DNA of 64,000 nt from Streptomyces sp. L-9-10 (lineage in GTDB: Bacteria > Actinomycetota > Actinomycetes > Streptomycetales > Streptomycetaceae), in assembly GCF_004151105.1 (NCBI RefSeq), contig NZ_PHRF01000034.1, positions 1 through 64,000 on the forward strand. The letters run 5' to 3'. The notes beneath the pieces are model-generated. The model saw nothing but the letters and a program-made list of their open reading frames with translations. It ran no database searches and had not been told where the DNA came from. The position numbers were made by a program, and so were the translations under genes. This document shows, piece after piece, positions 17,706 to 26,388 of the stretch. The number at the start of each line of letters is the position of its first letter. Within the stretch, counting starts at the first letter, position 1.

Positions 17706-18086
17706 TCAGGTACGGAGCAGCCGGGCGATCGCTTTGGTCGCCTCCTCCACCTTCGCGTCGATCTCCTCGCCGCCCTTGACCGCGGCGTCGGCCACGCAGT
17801 GGCGCAGGTGCTCTTCGAGGAGCTGGAGCGCGAAGGACTGGAGCGCCTTCGTCGAGGCGGAGACCTGGGTCAGTATGTCGATGCAGTAGACGTCCTCGTC
17901 GACCAGCCGCTGGAGGCCGCGGATCTGGCCCTCGATCCTGCGCAGCCGCTTGAGGTGTTCGTCCTTCTGCTTGTGGTAGCCGTGCACCCCGCGGTCGTGA
18001 TCGGTGGTGACGGCGTCGGTGGTGACGGCGTCGGTGGTGACGGCGGCGGCGGTGCCCGTCACGCCGGCCGCCTCAGTGGTCGTCAT
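17706..18086 (-). CDS. csoR: Copper-sensing repressor CsoR
   Basis: A 126-residue CsoR/RcnR-family repressor, all helical, that leaves DNA when Cu(I) binds. The three ligands are in place: Cys in VYCIDILTQVSA, then His and Cys four apart in EEHLRHCV. The core starts at HGYHKQKDEHLKRLRRIEGQ; the first 35 residues are an extra tail holding three VTTDA repeats. GGGAGG precedes the ATG. The position beside a PhoU-like/Pit operon matches the CsoR gene I know from S. coelicolor and S. lividans (SCO4136, from memory). An inverted repeat of CsoR-operator type lies upstream. Confidence 0.92.
   Translation of the reverse strand: MTTTEAAGVTGTAAAVTTDAVTTDAVTTDHDRGVHGYHKQKDEHLKRLRRIEGQIRGLQRLVDEDVYCIDILTQVSASTKALQSFALQLLEEHLRHCVADAAVKGGEEIDAKVEEATKAIARLLRT
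18001..18045 (-). repeat. 15-bp triplicate repeat in the csoR N-terminus
   Basis: Three perfect copies of TCGGTGGTGACGGCG (18001-18015, 18016-18030, 18031-18045). They code for the repeated Asp-Ala-Val-Thr-Thr tail of CsoR. The repeat is in frame, lies outside the metal-binding core, and probably arose by slippage. Confidence 0.85.
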
Positions 18087-18173
18087 CGCGTCCTCCCGTT
18101 GTGCTGTCAGCTGATACCGATGGATGCCGGTGGATGGTGATGGTGCTGTGATGGTGCTGTCCGAAAAGGGGTG

Positions 18174-18192
18174 TATACCCTACCTGGGTATA
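18174..18192. promoter_or_regulatory. CsoR-type operator between csoR and the phosphate operon
   Basis: A perfect inverted repeat TATACCC-TACCT-GGGTATA. G-tracts flanked by AT with a 5-bp centre are the known form of CsoR/RcnR operators. It is 88 bases from the csoR start and 148 from the PhoU-like start, in the only A/T-rich part of the gap. Autoregulation of csoR is very likely; an effect on the phosphate operon is possible. Confidence 0.83.
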
Positions 18193-18339
18193 TGTTACCC
18201 GTCTCTGGGGCCGGGGGCAGGGGCCTGTGCTTTTCGCCTTGCCACCATGGGTGACACTGGGAACTTGCCGGTTAGCCGTGGCCGGATGTTGCGCCTAGCA
18301 TCACCCCTGACCGAATCCCATGTAACCCGAGGACCCCAC

Positions 18340-18960
18340 GTGCGATTTCGTCTGACCCCCAGGGAGACGAGCTTCTATGACATGTTCGCCGCGTCCGCGG
18401 ACAACATCGTCACGGGCTCCAAGCTCCTGATGGAACTCCTCGGGGCGGATTCCTCCGCCCGGGCCGAGATCGCGGAGCGGATGAGGGCAGCGGAGCACGC
18501 GGGCGACGACGCCACTCACGCGATCTTCCATCAGCTCAACTCCTCCTTCATCACGCCGTTCGACCGTGAGGACATCTACAGCCTCGCGTCCCAGCTCGAC
18601 GACATCATGGACTTCATGGAGGAGGCCGTCGATCTCGTCGTCCTCTACAACATCGAAGAGCTTCCCAAGGGTGTCGAGCAGCAGATCGAGGTGCTCGCCC
18701 GCGCCGCCGAGCTGACCGCCGAGGCGATGCCGCACCTGCGGACGATGAACAACCTCACCGAGTACTGGATCGAGGTCAACCGGCTGGAGAACCAGGCGGA
18801 CCAGATCCACCGCAAGCTGCTTGCCCACCTCTTCAACGGCAAGTACGACGCGATGGAGGTGCTCAAGCTCAAGCAGATCGTCGACGTGCTCGAAGAGGCC
18901 GCCGACGCGTTCGAGCACGTCGCGAACACGGTGGAGACCATCGCGGTCAAGGAGTCCTGA
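18340..18960 (+). CDS. PhoU-like DUF47 protein, accessory to Pit
   Basis: A 206-residue helical protein of the DUF47/YkaA family. It contains the metal-binding ELVDD-like helices, here SLASQLDDIMDFMEEAVDLV and LKQIVDVLEEAADAFEHV. Such proteins sit in the cytosol beside Pit transporters and modulate phosphate uptake. Start GTG at 18340 has GAGGA 6 bases upstream. It is followed by pit after 5 bases, so the two form an operon. The control region contains the CsoR-type operator. Confidence 0.88.
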   Translation: MRFRLTPRETSFYDMFAASADNIVTGSKLLMELLGADSSARAEIAERMRAAEHAGDDATHAIFHQLNSSFITPFDREDIYSLASQLDDIMDFMEEAVDLVVLYNIEELPKGVEQQIEVLARAAELTAEAMPHLRTMNNLTEYWIEVNRLENQADQIHRKLLAHLFNGKYDAMEVLKLKQIVDVLEEAADAFEHVANTVETIAVKES

Positions 18961-18965
18961 ACCAC

Positions 18966-19964
18966 GTGGACACCTTCGCGCTGATCGTGACCGTCGCCGT
19001 CGCGCTCGGTTTCACCTACACCAACGGCTTTCACGACTCCGCCAACGCCATCGCCACCTCGGTCTCGACCCGGGCACTGACCCCGCGTGCGGCTCTGGCG
19101 ATGGCCGCGGTGATGAACCTCGCGGGCGCGTTCCTCGGCCAGGGGGTCGCCAAGACCGTCAGCGAGGGCCTGATCGCCACGCCGCACGGATCGCGGGGGA
19201 TGGGCATCCTCTTCGCCGCGCTGGTCGGCGCGATCGTCTGGAACCTGGTCACCTGGTACTTCGGGCTTCCGTCCTCGTCCTCCCACGCGCTGTTCGGCGG
19301 CATGGTGGGCGCGGCGCTGGCCGGCGGCACCGATGTCATCTGGGGCGGGGTGCTGGAGAAGATCGTCATCCCGATGTTCGTCTCCCCTGTCGTCGGCCTG
19401 GTCGTCGGATATCTGGTGATGGTCGCGATCATGTGGCTGTTCCGCAGGACCAACCCGCACAAGGCCAAGCGCGGTTTCCGGATAGCCCAGACCGTCTCGG
19501 CGGCGGGTATGGCGCTCGGGCACGGTCTGCAGGACGCCCAGAAGACGATGGGCATTGTGGTGATGGCGCTGGTCATCGCCGATGTGGAGGACTCCGGAGA
19601 CGCGATCCCGGTCTGGGTGAAGATCGTCTGCGCGCTGATGCTGTCCCTCGGCACGTACGCGGGCGGCTGGCGCATCATGCGGACGCTCGGCCGGAAGATC
19701 ATCGAGCTGGACCCGCCGCAGGGGTTCGCGGCGGAGACGACGGGCGCGTCCATCATGTTCGGCTCGGCGTTCCTGTTCCACGCGCCGATCTCCACGACGC
19801 ATGTCATCACCTCGGCGATCATGGGCGCGGGGGCGACGAAGCGGGTCAACGCGGTCCGCTGGGGGGTCGCCAAGAACATCATTCTCGGCTGGTTCATCAC
19901 GATGCCCGCTGCGGCACTCGTCGCGGCGGTGAGCTTCTGGCTGGTGAACCTGGCCTTCGGCTGA
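18966..19964 (+). CDS. pit: Low-affinity inorganic phosphate transporter, Pit family
   Basis: A 332-residue polytopic membrane carrier that imports metal-phosphate complexes with protons. The duplicated Pit signature is seen as TNGFHDSANAIATSVSTRAL near the N-terminus and THVITSAIMGAGATKRVNAV near residue 275, with about nine helices. It is the second gene of the operon with the PhoU-like protein. A strong terminator shared with pstB lies downstream. Its close linkage to pst places low- and high-affinity phosphate uptake side by side. Confidence 0.92.
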   Translation: MDTFALIVTVAVALGFTYTNGFHDSANAIATSVSTRALTPRAALAMAAVMNLAGAFLGQGVAKTVSEGLIATPHGSRGMGILFAALVGAIVWNLVTWYFGLPSSSSHALFGGMVGAALAGGTDVIWGGVLEKIVIPMFVSPVVGLVVGYLVMVAIMWLFRRTNPHKAKRGFRIAQTVSAAGMALGHGLQDAQKTMGIVVMALVIADVEDSGDAIPVWVKIVCALMLSLGTYAGGWRIMRTLGRKIIELDPPQGFAAETTGASIMFGSAFLFHAPISTTHVITSAIMGAGATKRVNAVRWGVAKNIILGWFITMPAAALVAAVSFWLVNLAFG

Positions 19965-19997
19965 GTCGCCCGTACACAGCTGAGCCGCCCGTACGGA

Positions 19998-20040
19998 GAA
20001 GCCGTACAAAGAAGTCGTACAAAGAAGCCGTACAAAGAAG
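19998..20040. repeat. 13-bp tandem repeat before the pit/pstB terminator
   Basis: Three copies of GAAGYCGTACAAA (19998-20010, 20011-20023, 20024-20036) plus a partial fourth. The block is unusually A-rich and lies between the pit stop and the terminator hairpin. It is probably a slippage product without function. Confidence 0.75.
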
Positions 20041-20041
20041 T

Positions 20042-20073
20042 GGGCCCGCCCCCCTGGGAGAGGGGGCGGGCCC
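20042..20073. terminator. Bidirectional terminator between pit and pstB
   Basis: A 12-bp perfect stem (GGGCCCGCCCCC and its complement) closes an 8-base loop. It lies between convergent genes, so it can serve both transcripts. Confidence 0.85.
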
Positions 20074-20121
20074 TTCGCCGTGCGGTGGCACCGCCATGCA
20101 GCACCGCAGGACGGCTGCCGC

Positions 20122-20898
20122 CTATCCGAAGCGTCCGGAGATGTAGTCCTCCGTCGCCTGCACGGACGGATTGGCGAAGATCCGCTCGGTCTCGTCTATC
20201 TCGATGAGCTTGCCGGGCTGGCCGACGGCGGCCAGGTTGAAGAACGCCGTACGGTCCGACACGCGCGCCGCCTGCTGCATGTTGTGCGTCACGATGACGA
20301 TCGTGAAGCGCTCCTTCAGCTCCCCGATCAGGTCCTCGATGGCGAGGGTCGAGATCGGGTCGAGGGCGGAGCAGGGCTCGTCCATCAGCAGCACGTCCGG
20401 CTCGACCGCGATCGCGCGGGCGATGCACAGACGCTGCTGCTGGCCGCCGGAGAGGCCGGAACCGGGCTTGTTCAGGCGGTCCTTGACCTCGTTCCAGAGG
20501 TTGGCGCCCTTGAGGGACTTCTCCACGACCTCGGCCAGCTCGCTCTTGCGGACCGTGCCGTTCAGCCGCAGGCCCGCCGCGACGTTGTCGAAGATCGACA
20601 TCGTCGGGAACGGGTTCGGACGCTGGAAGACCATGCCGACGGTACGGCGCACCGCGACCGGGTCGACGTTCGGCCCGTACAGGTTCTCGTCGTCCAGCAG
20701 GACCTTGCCCTCGACCCGGCCACCGGGGGTGACCTCGTGCATGCGGTTGAGGGTGCGCAGGAAGGTGGACTTGCCGCAGCCGGACGGGCCGATGAAGGCC
20801 GTCACGGAGCGGGGCTCCACGGTCATCGAGATGTCGTCGATGGCCCGGTGGGAGCCGTAGTAGGCGGTCAGACCGCTGACGTCGATTCGCTTGGCCAT
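20122..20898 (-). CDS. pstB: Phosphate ABC transporter ATP-binding protein
   Basis: A 258-residue ATPase of the high-affinity phosphate importer. Walker A is GPSGCGKST, the signature LSGGQQQR and Walker [13 protein letters not shown] are intact, and [16 protein letters not shown] is the PstB H-loop region. The start is ATG at 20898; an in-frame GTG at 20907 adds three residues. It is the last gene of pstSCAB, 53 bases after pstA. Confidence 0.96.
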   Translation of the reverse strand: MAKRIDVSGLTAYYGSHRAIDDISMTVEPRSVTAFIGPSGCGKSTFLRTLNRMHEVTPGGRVEGKVLLDDENLYGPNVDPVAVRRTVGMVFQRPNPFPTMSIFDNVAAGLRLNGTVRKSELAEVVEKSLKGANLWNEVKDRLNKPGSGLSGGQQQRLCIARAIAVEPDVLLMDEPCSALDPISTLAIEDLIGELKERFTIVIVTHNMQQAARVSDRTAFFNLAAVGQPGKLIEIDETERIFANPSVQATEDYISGRFG

Positions 20899-20951
20899 GT
20901 CAATCACTGCTTCTTTCGTGGCCCCGCGCGGCGGAGCCGGATATCGAGGCC

Positions 20952-22031
20952 TCAGCGGCCGGTCTTCGGGGCCTTCCAGCGGGCGATGCCGCGCGCCACC
21001 AGGTTGAGGATCATGACGAACGCGATCAGCACCAGGGCCGCTGCCCAGGCACGGTCGATCGAGGCCACCTCGCCGGCCTTGTACTGCTCGTAGATGTAGA
21101 AGGGCAGCGAGGACTGCGCACCCTCGAAGGGGTTCGGGTTGATCAGCTGGCTGCCGAAGACGAGGAGGATGATCGGCGCGGTCTCACCGGCGATACGCGC
21201 GATCGCGAGCATCACACCGGTGGTGATACCGCCGATCGCGGTCGGCAGGACGACCTTGAGGATCGTGCGCCACTTCGGTACGCCGAGGGCGAGCGATGCC
21301 TCGCGCAGCTCGTTCGGTACGAGCTTGAGCATCTCCTCGGTGGAGCGGACCACGACCGGGATCATCAGGATCGCCAGCGCGAGCGCTCCGAGCAGGCCGG
21401 ACGGCTCGATCTTGAACATGAGCACGATCGACAGGATGAAGAGACCCGCGACGATGGACGGGATGCCGGTCATGACGTCCACGAAGAACGTGACGGCCTT
21501 GGCCAGCGCGCCCTTGCCGTACTCGACCAGGTACACGGCGGTCAGCAGCCCGATCGGCGCCGAGATGACGGTGGCGATGCCGACCTGCTCCAGCGTGCCG
21601 AGGAGCGCGTGGTAGACACCGCCGCCGACCTCGGCGCTGGGCACACCGGCCATGGAGTGCGACAGGAAGTACCCGTCGAGGATCTCGATGCCGCGGCTGA
21701 TCGTCGTCCAGAGCAGAGAGAACAGCGGGATGACGGCGAGGACGAAGCAGACCCAGACGATGCTGGTGGCCAGCCGGTCCCTGGCCTGGCGCTGGTTCTC
21801 GACGGTGGTCGTGACGACGTACGAGATGACGACGAAGGCGATGACCGCGATCAGGCCCCACTGGACCTTGCTGTCGAGACCGGCGGCGGCGCCGACGCCC
21901 ACGCCGACGAGGACGCCGAGGAGGGCGAAGCCGGCCGGTGCCCAGCGGGGGAGGCTGCGCTGGCTGAGGCTGCCCGGCCCGCCGGGGGGCGGTACCTGGG
22001 TCGGTGTGTCCTTAACGGCTGCGCGGCTCAT
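20952..22031 (-). CDS. pstA: Phosphate ABC transporter permease PstA
   Basis: A 359-residue permease with two extra helices near the N-terminus and the BPD_transp_1 core (about 130-345). It carries the EAA-type loop [20 protein letters not shown] that contacts PstB. The start ATG overlaps the pstC stop as ATGA, so equal synthesis of both permeases is expected. A Pro/Gly-rich N-terminal tail of about 30 residues is typical of actinobacterial PstA. Confidence 0.95.
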   Translation of the reverse strand: MSRAAVKDTPTQVPPPGGPGSLSQRSLPRWAPAGFALLGVLVGVGVGAAAGLDSKVQWGLIAVIAFVVISYVVTTTVENQRQARDRLATSIVWVCFVLAVIPLFSLLWTTISRGIEILDGYFLSHSMAGVPSAEVGGGVYHALLGTLEQVGIATVISAPIGLLTAVYLVEYGKGALAKAVTFFVDVMTGIPSIVAGLFILSIVLMFKIEPSGLLGALALAILMIPVVVRSTEEMLKLVPNELREASLALGVPKWRTILKVVLPTAIGGITTGVMLAIARIAGETAPIILLVFGSQLINPNPFEGAQSSLPFYIYEQYKAGEVASIDRAWAAALVLIAFVMILNLVARGIARWKAPKTGR

Positions 22032-23032
22032 GCGTTGGCCCCCGAGTACTCCTTGCGGCGCGCGATGATCAGACGGGCCGCGCCGTTCACCAGCAGAGTG
22101 AGGACGAAGAGGACCAGACCGGAGGCGATCAGGGCGTCGCGCCCGAACTCATCGGCCTCGTCGAACTTCGCCGCGATGTTCTGGGCGAACGTGCCGCCGC
22201 CCGGGTCGAGCAGATGGAGCGAGATCAGGTAGTTCGGCGAGAGGACCGTGGCGACGGCCATCGTCTCGCCGAGCGCGCGGCCGAGTCCCAGCATCGACGC
22301 GGAGATGACACCGGAGCGTCCGAAGGGCAGCACCGAGAGCCGGATGACCTCCCAGCGGGTGGCGCCCAGGGCGAGCGCCGCCTCCTCGTTCATGCGCGGG
22401 ACCTGGAGGAAGACCTCACGGCTGACGCTGGTCACGATCGGCAGGATCATGATCGCCAGCAGGATGCCGACGGTGAGCATGTTGCGGGCCACGCCGGGCT
22501 GCGTCTGGTCGAAGATGTACGTCCAGGCGAAGTACTGGTCGAGCCAGGAGTTCAGACCGCCGAGATACGGCACCAGGACGAGGGCGCCCCAGATGCCGTA
22601 GATGATGCTCGGCACGGCGGCCAGCAGGTCCACGACGTAGGCGAGGGGCGCGGCCACCTTGCGGGGCGCGTAGTGCGAGATGAACAGCGCGATGCCGACA
22701 GCGATCGGAACCGCGATGACCATCGCGATGATCGAGCTGACGACCGTGCCGAAGAGCAGGACCGCGATGCCGAAGACCGGCGGGGACGCGGAGGGGTTCC
22801 AGTCGAACGTGGTGAGGAAGTTGCCCTCGTCCTTGGAGATGGCGATGGTGGCGCGGTAGGCGAGGAACCCCGCGATCGACGCCATGATGACGAGCAGCAG
22901 AATGCCCGAGCCCCTGGAGAGGCCCGAGAAGATCTTGTCGCCCGCACGCCCGGTGGAGGTGGCCGCCGACGGCGGGTCGGTACGTGGGGGCTGCGGCGGT
23001 GGTGGGGTGTCTATCGATGTGGTGGAAGCCAT
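22028..23032 (-). CDS. pstC: Phosphate ABC transporter permease PstC
   Basis: A 334-residue permease with a Pro-rich N-terminus, a first helix (ILLLVIMASIAGFLAYRA) and a BPD_transp_1 domain with EEAALALGATRWEVIRLSVL as the coupling loop. I chose ATG at 23032 (GGAAAG upstream) rather than the upstream in-frame start in the hairpin-bearing leader. The gene lies 120 bases after pstS, separated by a large hairpin. Confidence 0.95.
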   Translation of the reverse strand: MASTTSIDTPPPPQPPRTDPPSAATSTGRAGDKIFSGLSRGSGILLLVIMASIAGFLAYRATIAISKDEGNFLTTFDWNPSASPPVFGIAVLLFGTVVSSIIAMVIAVPIAVGIALFISHYAPRKVAAPLAYVVDLLAAVPSIIYGIWGALVLVPYLGGLNSWLDQYFAWTYIFDQTQPGVARNMLTVGILLAIMILPIVTSVSREVFLQVPRMNEEAALALGATRWEVIRLSVLPFGRSGVISASMLGLGRALGETMAVATVLSPNYLISLHLLDPGGGTFAQNIAAKFDEADEFGRDALIASGLVLFVLTLLVNGAARLIIARRKEYSGANA

Positions 23033-23090
23033 GGTCTTTCCGGTCTGTGTGGGGGAGGGCTGGCTCCCCTGGCGGCGGTGCACCGGATGA

Positions 23091-23139
23091 GGTGGCGGCC
23101 GCCGGTCCGGAGAGATCCCGTGGACCGGCGGCCGTCACC
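23091..23139 (-). promoter_or_regulatory. Large hairpin between pstS and pstC
   Basis: Arms 23091-23108 and 23122-23139 pair over 18 bp with one mismatch around a 13-base loop. It begins 14 bases after the pstS stop. It may partly terminate transcription or protect the 3' end of a pstS-only mRNA, giving more binding protein than permease, as known for many binding-protein operons. No T run follows, so full termination is unlikely. Confidence 0.7.
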
Positions 23140-23152
23140 TGTCGCTCTGTGG

Positions 23153-24280
23153 TTACGAGAGGGAGTCGACCGTCTCGCGGACCTTGGCGTTGATCTCGGC
23201 GGGGATCGGCGCGTAGCCGGCCTCGGAGAGCAGCGCCTGACCGTCGGCGCCGGCCGTGTAGGTCAGGAAGGACTTGACCGTGGCCAGGGTCTCGGGCTTG
23301 TTGCCCTTGTCGCAGGCGATCTCGTACGTCACCAGGACGATCGGGTAGGCACCGTCGGCCTTGGTGGTGTAGTCGAGGTCCAGGGCCAGGTCCTTGCCGG
23401 TGCCCTTGATCTTGGCGGCGGCGATGGCCTTGGAGGCGTTCTCGGAGGTCGCCTCGACCGGGGCGCTGGCGCCCGTGTCGATCTTGACCGTCGAGATCTG
23501 CTGCGAGGTGGCGTAGGAGAGCTCGAAGTAACCGATCGAGCCGTCGACCTGCTTCACCTGGGTGGCGACACCGGAGGAACCGGAAGCCGCCTGGCCGCCG
23601 GGGGCGGGCCACTTCTTCTCGGCCTCGTACTTCCAGTCGGACGAGGCCGTGGCGCCCAGGTACTTGCCGAGGTTCTGCGTGGTGCCGGAGTCCTCGGAGC
23701 GGTGGAAGGCCTGGATCGGCTTCTTGGGGAGCTTGGCGTCGGGGTTGAGCGCCTTGATCGCCGCGTCGTCCCAGCTCTTGATCTTGCTGTCGAAGATCTT
23801 GGCGAGCGTGGGGGCGTCGAGGACGAGGCTGTCCACACCCTCCAGGTGGTAACCGATCGCGATGGGTCCGCCGACCATCGGCAGGTTGATGCCCTGGCCG
23901 CCGGTGCAGATCTTCTTCGAGTCGGCGACCTCTTCGGGCTTCAGCGCCGAGTCGGAGCCGGCGAAGCCGACCGTGCCCTGGTTGAAGGCGACGATGCCCT
24001 CGCCGGACGACGAGGACTTGTAGTTGACCTCCACGCCGGTGCAGGTGGCCATGTAGTTCTTGATCCAGAGGTCCATGGCGTTCTTCTGCGCGCTGGAACC
24101 GGACGCGAGCAGCTGGCCCTTGGCGTCCTTGCACACCGCGCTCGTGGCGGCCGAGGACTTCGTCGCCGTGCCCTCGGGGGCGTTGTCGTCCGAACCGCAC
24201 GCCGTGAGAACCAGGGCGCCGGAGACGGCGAGGGCACCGAGCGCGGTGGCGCGCAGCCCGTTCTTGCGCTGAAGCTTCAC
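23153..24280 (-). CDS. pstS: Phosphate-binding lipoprotein PstS
   Basis: A 375-residue lipoprotein that captures phosphate outside the membrane for PstCAB. Signal peptide ends in lipobox LTAC (Cys near residue 28). Phosphate-binding loops are visible as ASGSSAQ, SSSGEGI and HRSEDSGTTQNL. The start is GTG at 24280 with GGAAGGA about 10 bases upstream. It is first in the operon, under a four-unit PHO box, so it should be strongly induced by phosphate starvation through PhoP. Confidence 0.96.
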   Translation of the reverse strand: MKLQRKNGLRATALGALAVSGALVLTACGSDDNAPEGTATKSSAATSAVCKDAKGQLLASGSSAQKNAMDLWIKNYMATCTGVEVNYKSSSSGEGIVAFNQGTVGFAGSDSALKPEEVADSKKICTGGQGINLPMVGGPIAIGYHLEGVDSLVLDAPTLAKIFDSKIKSWDDAAIKALNPDAKLPKKPIQAFHRSEDSGTTQNLGKYLGATASSDWKYEAEKKWPAPGGQAASGSSGVATQVKQVDGSIGYFELSYATSQQISTVKIDTGASAPVEATSENASKAIAAAKIKGTGKDLALDLDYTTKADGAYPIVLVTYEIACDKGNKPETLATVKSFLTYTAGADGQALLSEAGYAPIPAEINAKVRETVDSLS

Positions 24281-24392
24281 TTCGGGTGTTTCCTTCCAGG
24301 AGCCGCCGGTCTGAGCCTTTGTACGGCGGCGTGCGTCGGGGTGGCTGGTGCGGCGCTATGACCGTCACCGTGTAAGGCCGAAATTAGGCAGA

Positions 24393-24436
24393 TCAGGTGA
24401 AGCCGCCGACGGGGGCGGGTGAACGGAAGGTGAACC
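24393..24436 (-). promoter_or_regulatory. PHO box of pstS, four 11-bp units
   Basis: Read on the minus strand, the 11-bp units are GGTTCACCTTC, CGTTCACCCGC, CCCCGTCGGCG and GCTTCACCTGA. Three match the PhoP consensus GTTCACC well; the third is degenerate. The end nearest the gene is 113 bases from the pstS start. A possible -10 TAATTT (24381-24386) follows, so the box overlaps the -35 region as in other PhoP-activated promoters. Confidence 0.88.
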
Positions 24437-24466
24437 TCGCGGGGCGGTGTGGTTCCGGCGCGCGTG

Positions 24467-24490
24467 CCGTACACCCGACTGGGTGTACGG
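24467..24490. other. Perfect 10-bp inverted repeat upstream of pstS
   Basis: CCGTACACCC, a GACT loop and its exact complement. It lies between the PHO box and the degenerate repeats that border the island. It could terminate transcription arriving from the left end of the island or be a regulator site. No T run follows. The rest of 24281-24780 holds the PHO box, repeats and the NUDIX remnant, and no other gene. Confidence 0.55.
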
Positions 24491-24540
24491 AGGGCGTACT
24501 CGCGATCACGAAAGCGCCACATGGTGACCGGGGCCGTGCC

Positions 24541-24648
24541 GCGTACGGCGCGCTACGTCGGGTACGGCCCGCTGTGCGGCGTACGGCCGCTACGTCGCGT
24601 GCGGGCCGCTATGGCACGTGCGTACGGACCGCTACGTCGCGTGCGACG
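24541..24648. repeat. Degenerate repeats at the left border of the island
   Basis: About five irregular units built on GTACGG-N3-CGCTACGTCG-CGTGCG follow each other up to the NUDIX remnant. The last unit runs into the stop codon of the remnant (CTACGTCG is the reverse of its end). The unit lengths vary between about 16 and 26 bases. They look like decayed copies of the junction sequence. Confidence 0.55.
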
Positions 24649-24690
24649 CGTTCAGGAGCGCGTCCACCAGTAGCCGGTCGCGGGGCTCAG
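24632..24690 (-). pseudogene. Remnant of the NUDIX gene 3' end
   Basis: Read on the minus strand this encodes E-P-R-D-R-L-L-V-D-A-L-L-N-A-S-H-A-T and a TAG stop. The intact NUDIX protein (34432-34917) ends Q-P-R-D-R-L-L-V-D-A-L-L-N-A-P-P-G-T with TAG. At the DNA level 24631-24687 matches 34431-34487 at 51 of 57 bases with no gap. Nothing further of the gene is present to the right, so only the last 20 or so codons remain. It marks the left junction of the inserted region. Confidence 0.82.
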
Positions 24691-24780
24691 GCGGTGCTGC
24701 GGTGGCTCATCCCGGAGGCGGAGGAGCCATGGCCGTCCGACACGAGGGGAGAGAGCGGACGAGCCCGGCAGCCCTGACGG

Positions 24781-25089
24781 TCAGTGCCGGTCCGAGCGTG
24801 GCGCTTGTGGCTTGCGGTGCTTGCCGGTGCCCGGCCCCAAGGTGTTGGGGGCAGGGCTCGGCTCCGGCGCGGACGCCTCTGGACAGAGCAGGCGCTTCGC
24901 CTCTGCGAGGTTCGGCACGATGGCGTGGAACTCCCAGGAGCTGCCGTTCCACCTCTCGATGACTCGCGGCGCGTCCGGGCTCACGTGAGAGCCCCTCAGA
25001 CTGCCCTCGCCGGTGACGGGCGCGGCGCGGAGCTTGCCAGTCTTCGCGTCATGGCGCTCCGCCCAGTCCTTCAGTGGCTCGTCGTCCAC
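24781..25089 (-). CDS. DUF6087 family small protein
   Basis: A 102-residue cytosolic protein. DEPLKDWAERHDAKTGKLRA at the start, VIERWNGSSWEFHAIVPNLA in the middle and GPGTGKHRKP at the end match my recollection of the DUF6087 family, common in streptomycete accessory regions. The GTG at 25089 has GGGGAAG just upstream; an ATG further up gives an Arg-rich extension that I reject. It follows the tgm genes in the same direction, 105 bases later. Function unknown. Confidence 0.65.
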   Translation of the reverse strand: MDDEPLKDWAERHDAKTGKLRAAPVTGEGSLRGSHVSPDAPRVIERWNGSSWEFHAIVPNLAEAKRLLCPEASAPEPSPAPNTLGPGTGKHRKPQAPRSDRH

Positions 25090-25194
25090 TGTGCTTCCCC
25101 AGGATCGGCGGTGGCTATCCGGGGAGGGCAGCGGCCGACGGGGCCTCCCGCGTCGTCGGAGGGCATCGGGCACTGCAGCGCCCTTTGACTTCGC

Positions 25195-26388
25195 TCAGGA
25201 GGCTCGGGATTGTGCCGGCGGTCGGGCGAGGCGGTGTTGCCAACGCAGTGCCGGGTCGTCATCGATCCAGTACGTGTGGGAGTCGGCGGTGATGCGAAGC
25301 CGTACGGCGGTGATATCGGGGCTTCCCGCGTCCTGCCACGCGGTGAGAGCCCGTTCGATGTCGTCCCACAGGGCCACGGGGCCACCCTGGCGGACGGTCC
25401 AGCCATCGCCGTCAGCGGTGAATTCGGCGAATGACTCCCGCTCCGGGTCAAAGACGTACAGGAGTTGGGTACCGTCGCTCGTCGCGGCGCGGACGAACTG
25501 CACGCCGGGTGCGGCGAGCTGGGCGAGAAAGGCGGGCATCCACTCCTCCAGCACCACGGGCGGTACCTTCGTCGCCCGCTCGCTGTCGGCGTAGGCTGTG
25601 CGGGCGGACAGGTCCCCGGACACCGGTACCGCGGCCTGAGATCGCGCCTGCATGAATGAGGAGCGATCGGTGATCCGCCCTTCGGCAGTACCGTCCTCGC
25701 CCACGGTGACCTTCGCAAGGCCGGTGCCGAAGGGCCAGGAGCCGACGGTGGCCAGGATGATGCCGCCCGGCCTGGTCTGCCGAATCCAGGTGTGGGGGAT
25801 ACGGCGGACGGCACAGGCGGCGATCACCCGGTGATACGGGGCGCGGTGCGGGTGCCCAAGGAGCCCGTCCCCGGTCACGGTCCACGTCGAGAACCCGGCC
25901 GTTTCCAGCGCGGCATCCGCACGGGCCGCCACCGCCGGGTCCACCTCGACCGTCGTCACGTTGTCTTCGCCGAGGCGGTGGCACATCAGAGCCGAGGAGT
26001 AACCGGTGCCCGTGCCGATTTCCAACACCTGGTGCCCTTCTTCCACGTCCAGGTTCTCGATCATGCCGACGACGGTGACCGGAGTGGTGGACGACGACGT
26101 GGGCACGCCCGTCACGAGGTCACCGGCTTGATCGGCGGTCAGGTATCCGTCGAGCTGAGTGGTCAGGGACTGGTCGCTGTAGGCGATCCGCCCCCACTCG
26201 GCTGGGTTGGCTCCAACTGCCCTGACCGGCCGCCACCGGCCGCCGTCCATGGGCAGGAACACCCCGGGGTTCAGGAACAGCTCGCGCGGTACGGCTTCCA
26301 CCGCGGCTCGCCACTGGGGAGTGGTGAGGACACCGGCTTTCTCCGGCCGGTCGGCGAGGGCACGCCGGTCGGGCGCCGTGTCGGTCAT
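25195..26388 (-). CDS. tgmC: PIMT-like methyltransferase of an ATP-grasp peptide cluster
   Basis: A 397-residue SAM-dependent methyltransferase. The first 215 residues are of protein-L-isoaspartate methyltransferase type, with SAM loop VLEIGTGTGYSSAL (about 120-133) and VTTVEVDPAVAARA. The last 180 residues are an extra domain ending DPALRWQHRLA. Such enzymes go with ATP-grasp peptide maturases (TIGR04188 type) and, in related graspetides, methylate an Asp that then closes to an aspartimide. The start overlaps the ATP-grasp stop as ATGA. It is third in the cluster after precursor and ligase. Confidence 0.88.
   Translation of the reverse strand: MTDTAPDRRALADRPEKAGVLTTPQWRAAVEAVPRELFLNPGVFLPMDGGRWRPVRAVGANPAEWGRIAYSDQSLTTQLDGYLTADQAGDLVTGVPTSSSTTPVTVVGMIENLDVEEGHQVLEIGTGTGYSSALMCHRLGEDNVTTVEVDPAVAARADAALETAGFSTWTVTGDGLLGHPHRAPYHRVIAACAVRRIPHTWIRQTRPGGIILATVGSWPFGTGLAKVTVGEDGTAEGRITDRSSFMQARSQAAVPVSGDLSARTAYADSERATKVPPVVLEEWMPAFLAQLAAPGVQFVRAATSDGTQLLYVFDPERESFAEFTADGDGWTVRQGGPVALWDDIERALTAWQDAGSPDITAVRLRITADSHTYWIDDDPALRWQHRLARPPAQSRAS

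Noticed and set aside
24397..24962. Plus-strand frames between pstS and the DUF6087 gene
   Set aside because: They cross the PHO box, the repeats and the NUDIX remnant and have no recognisable protein pattern.
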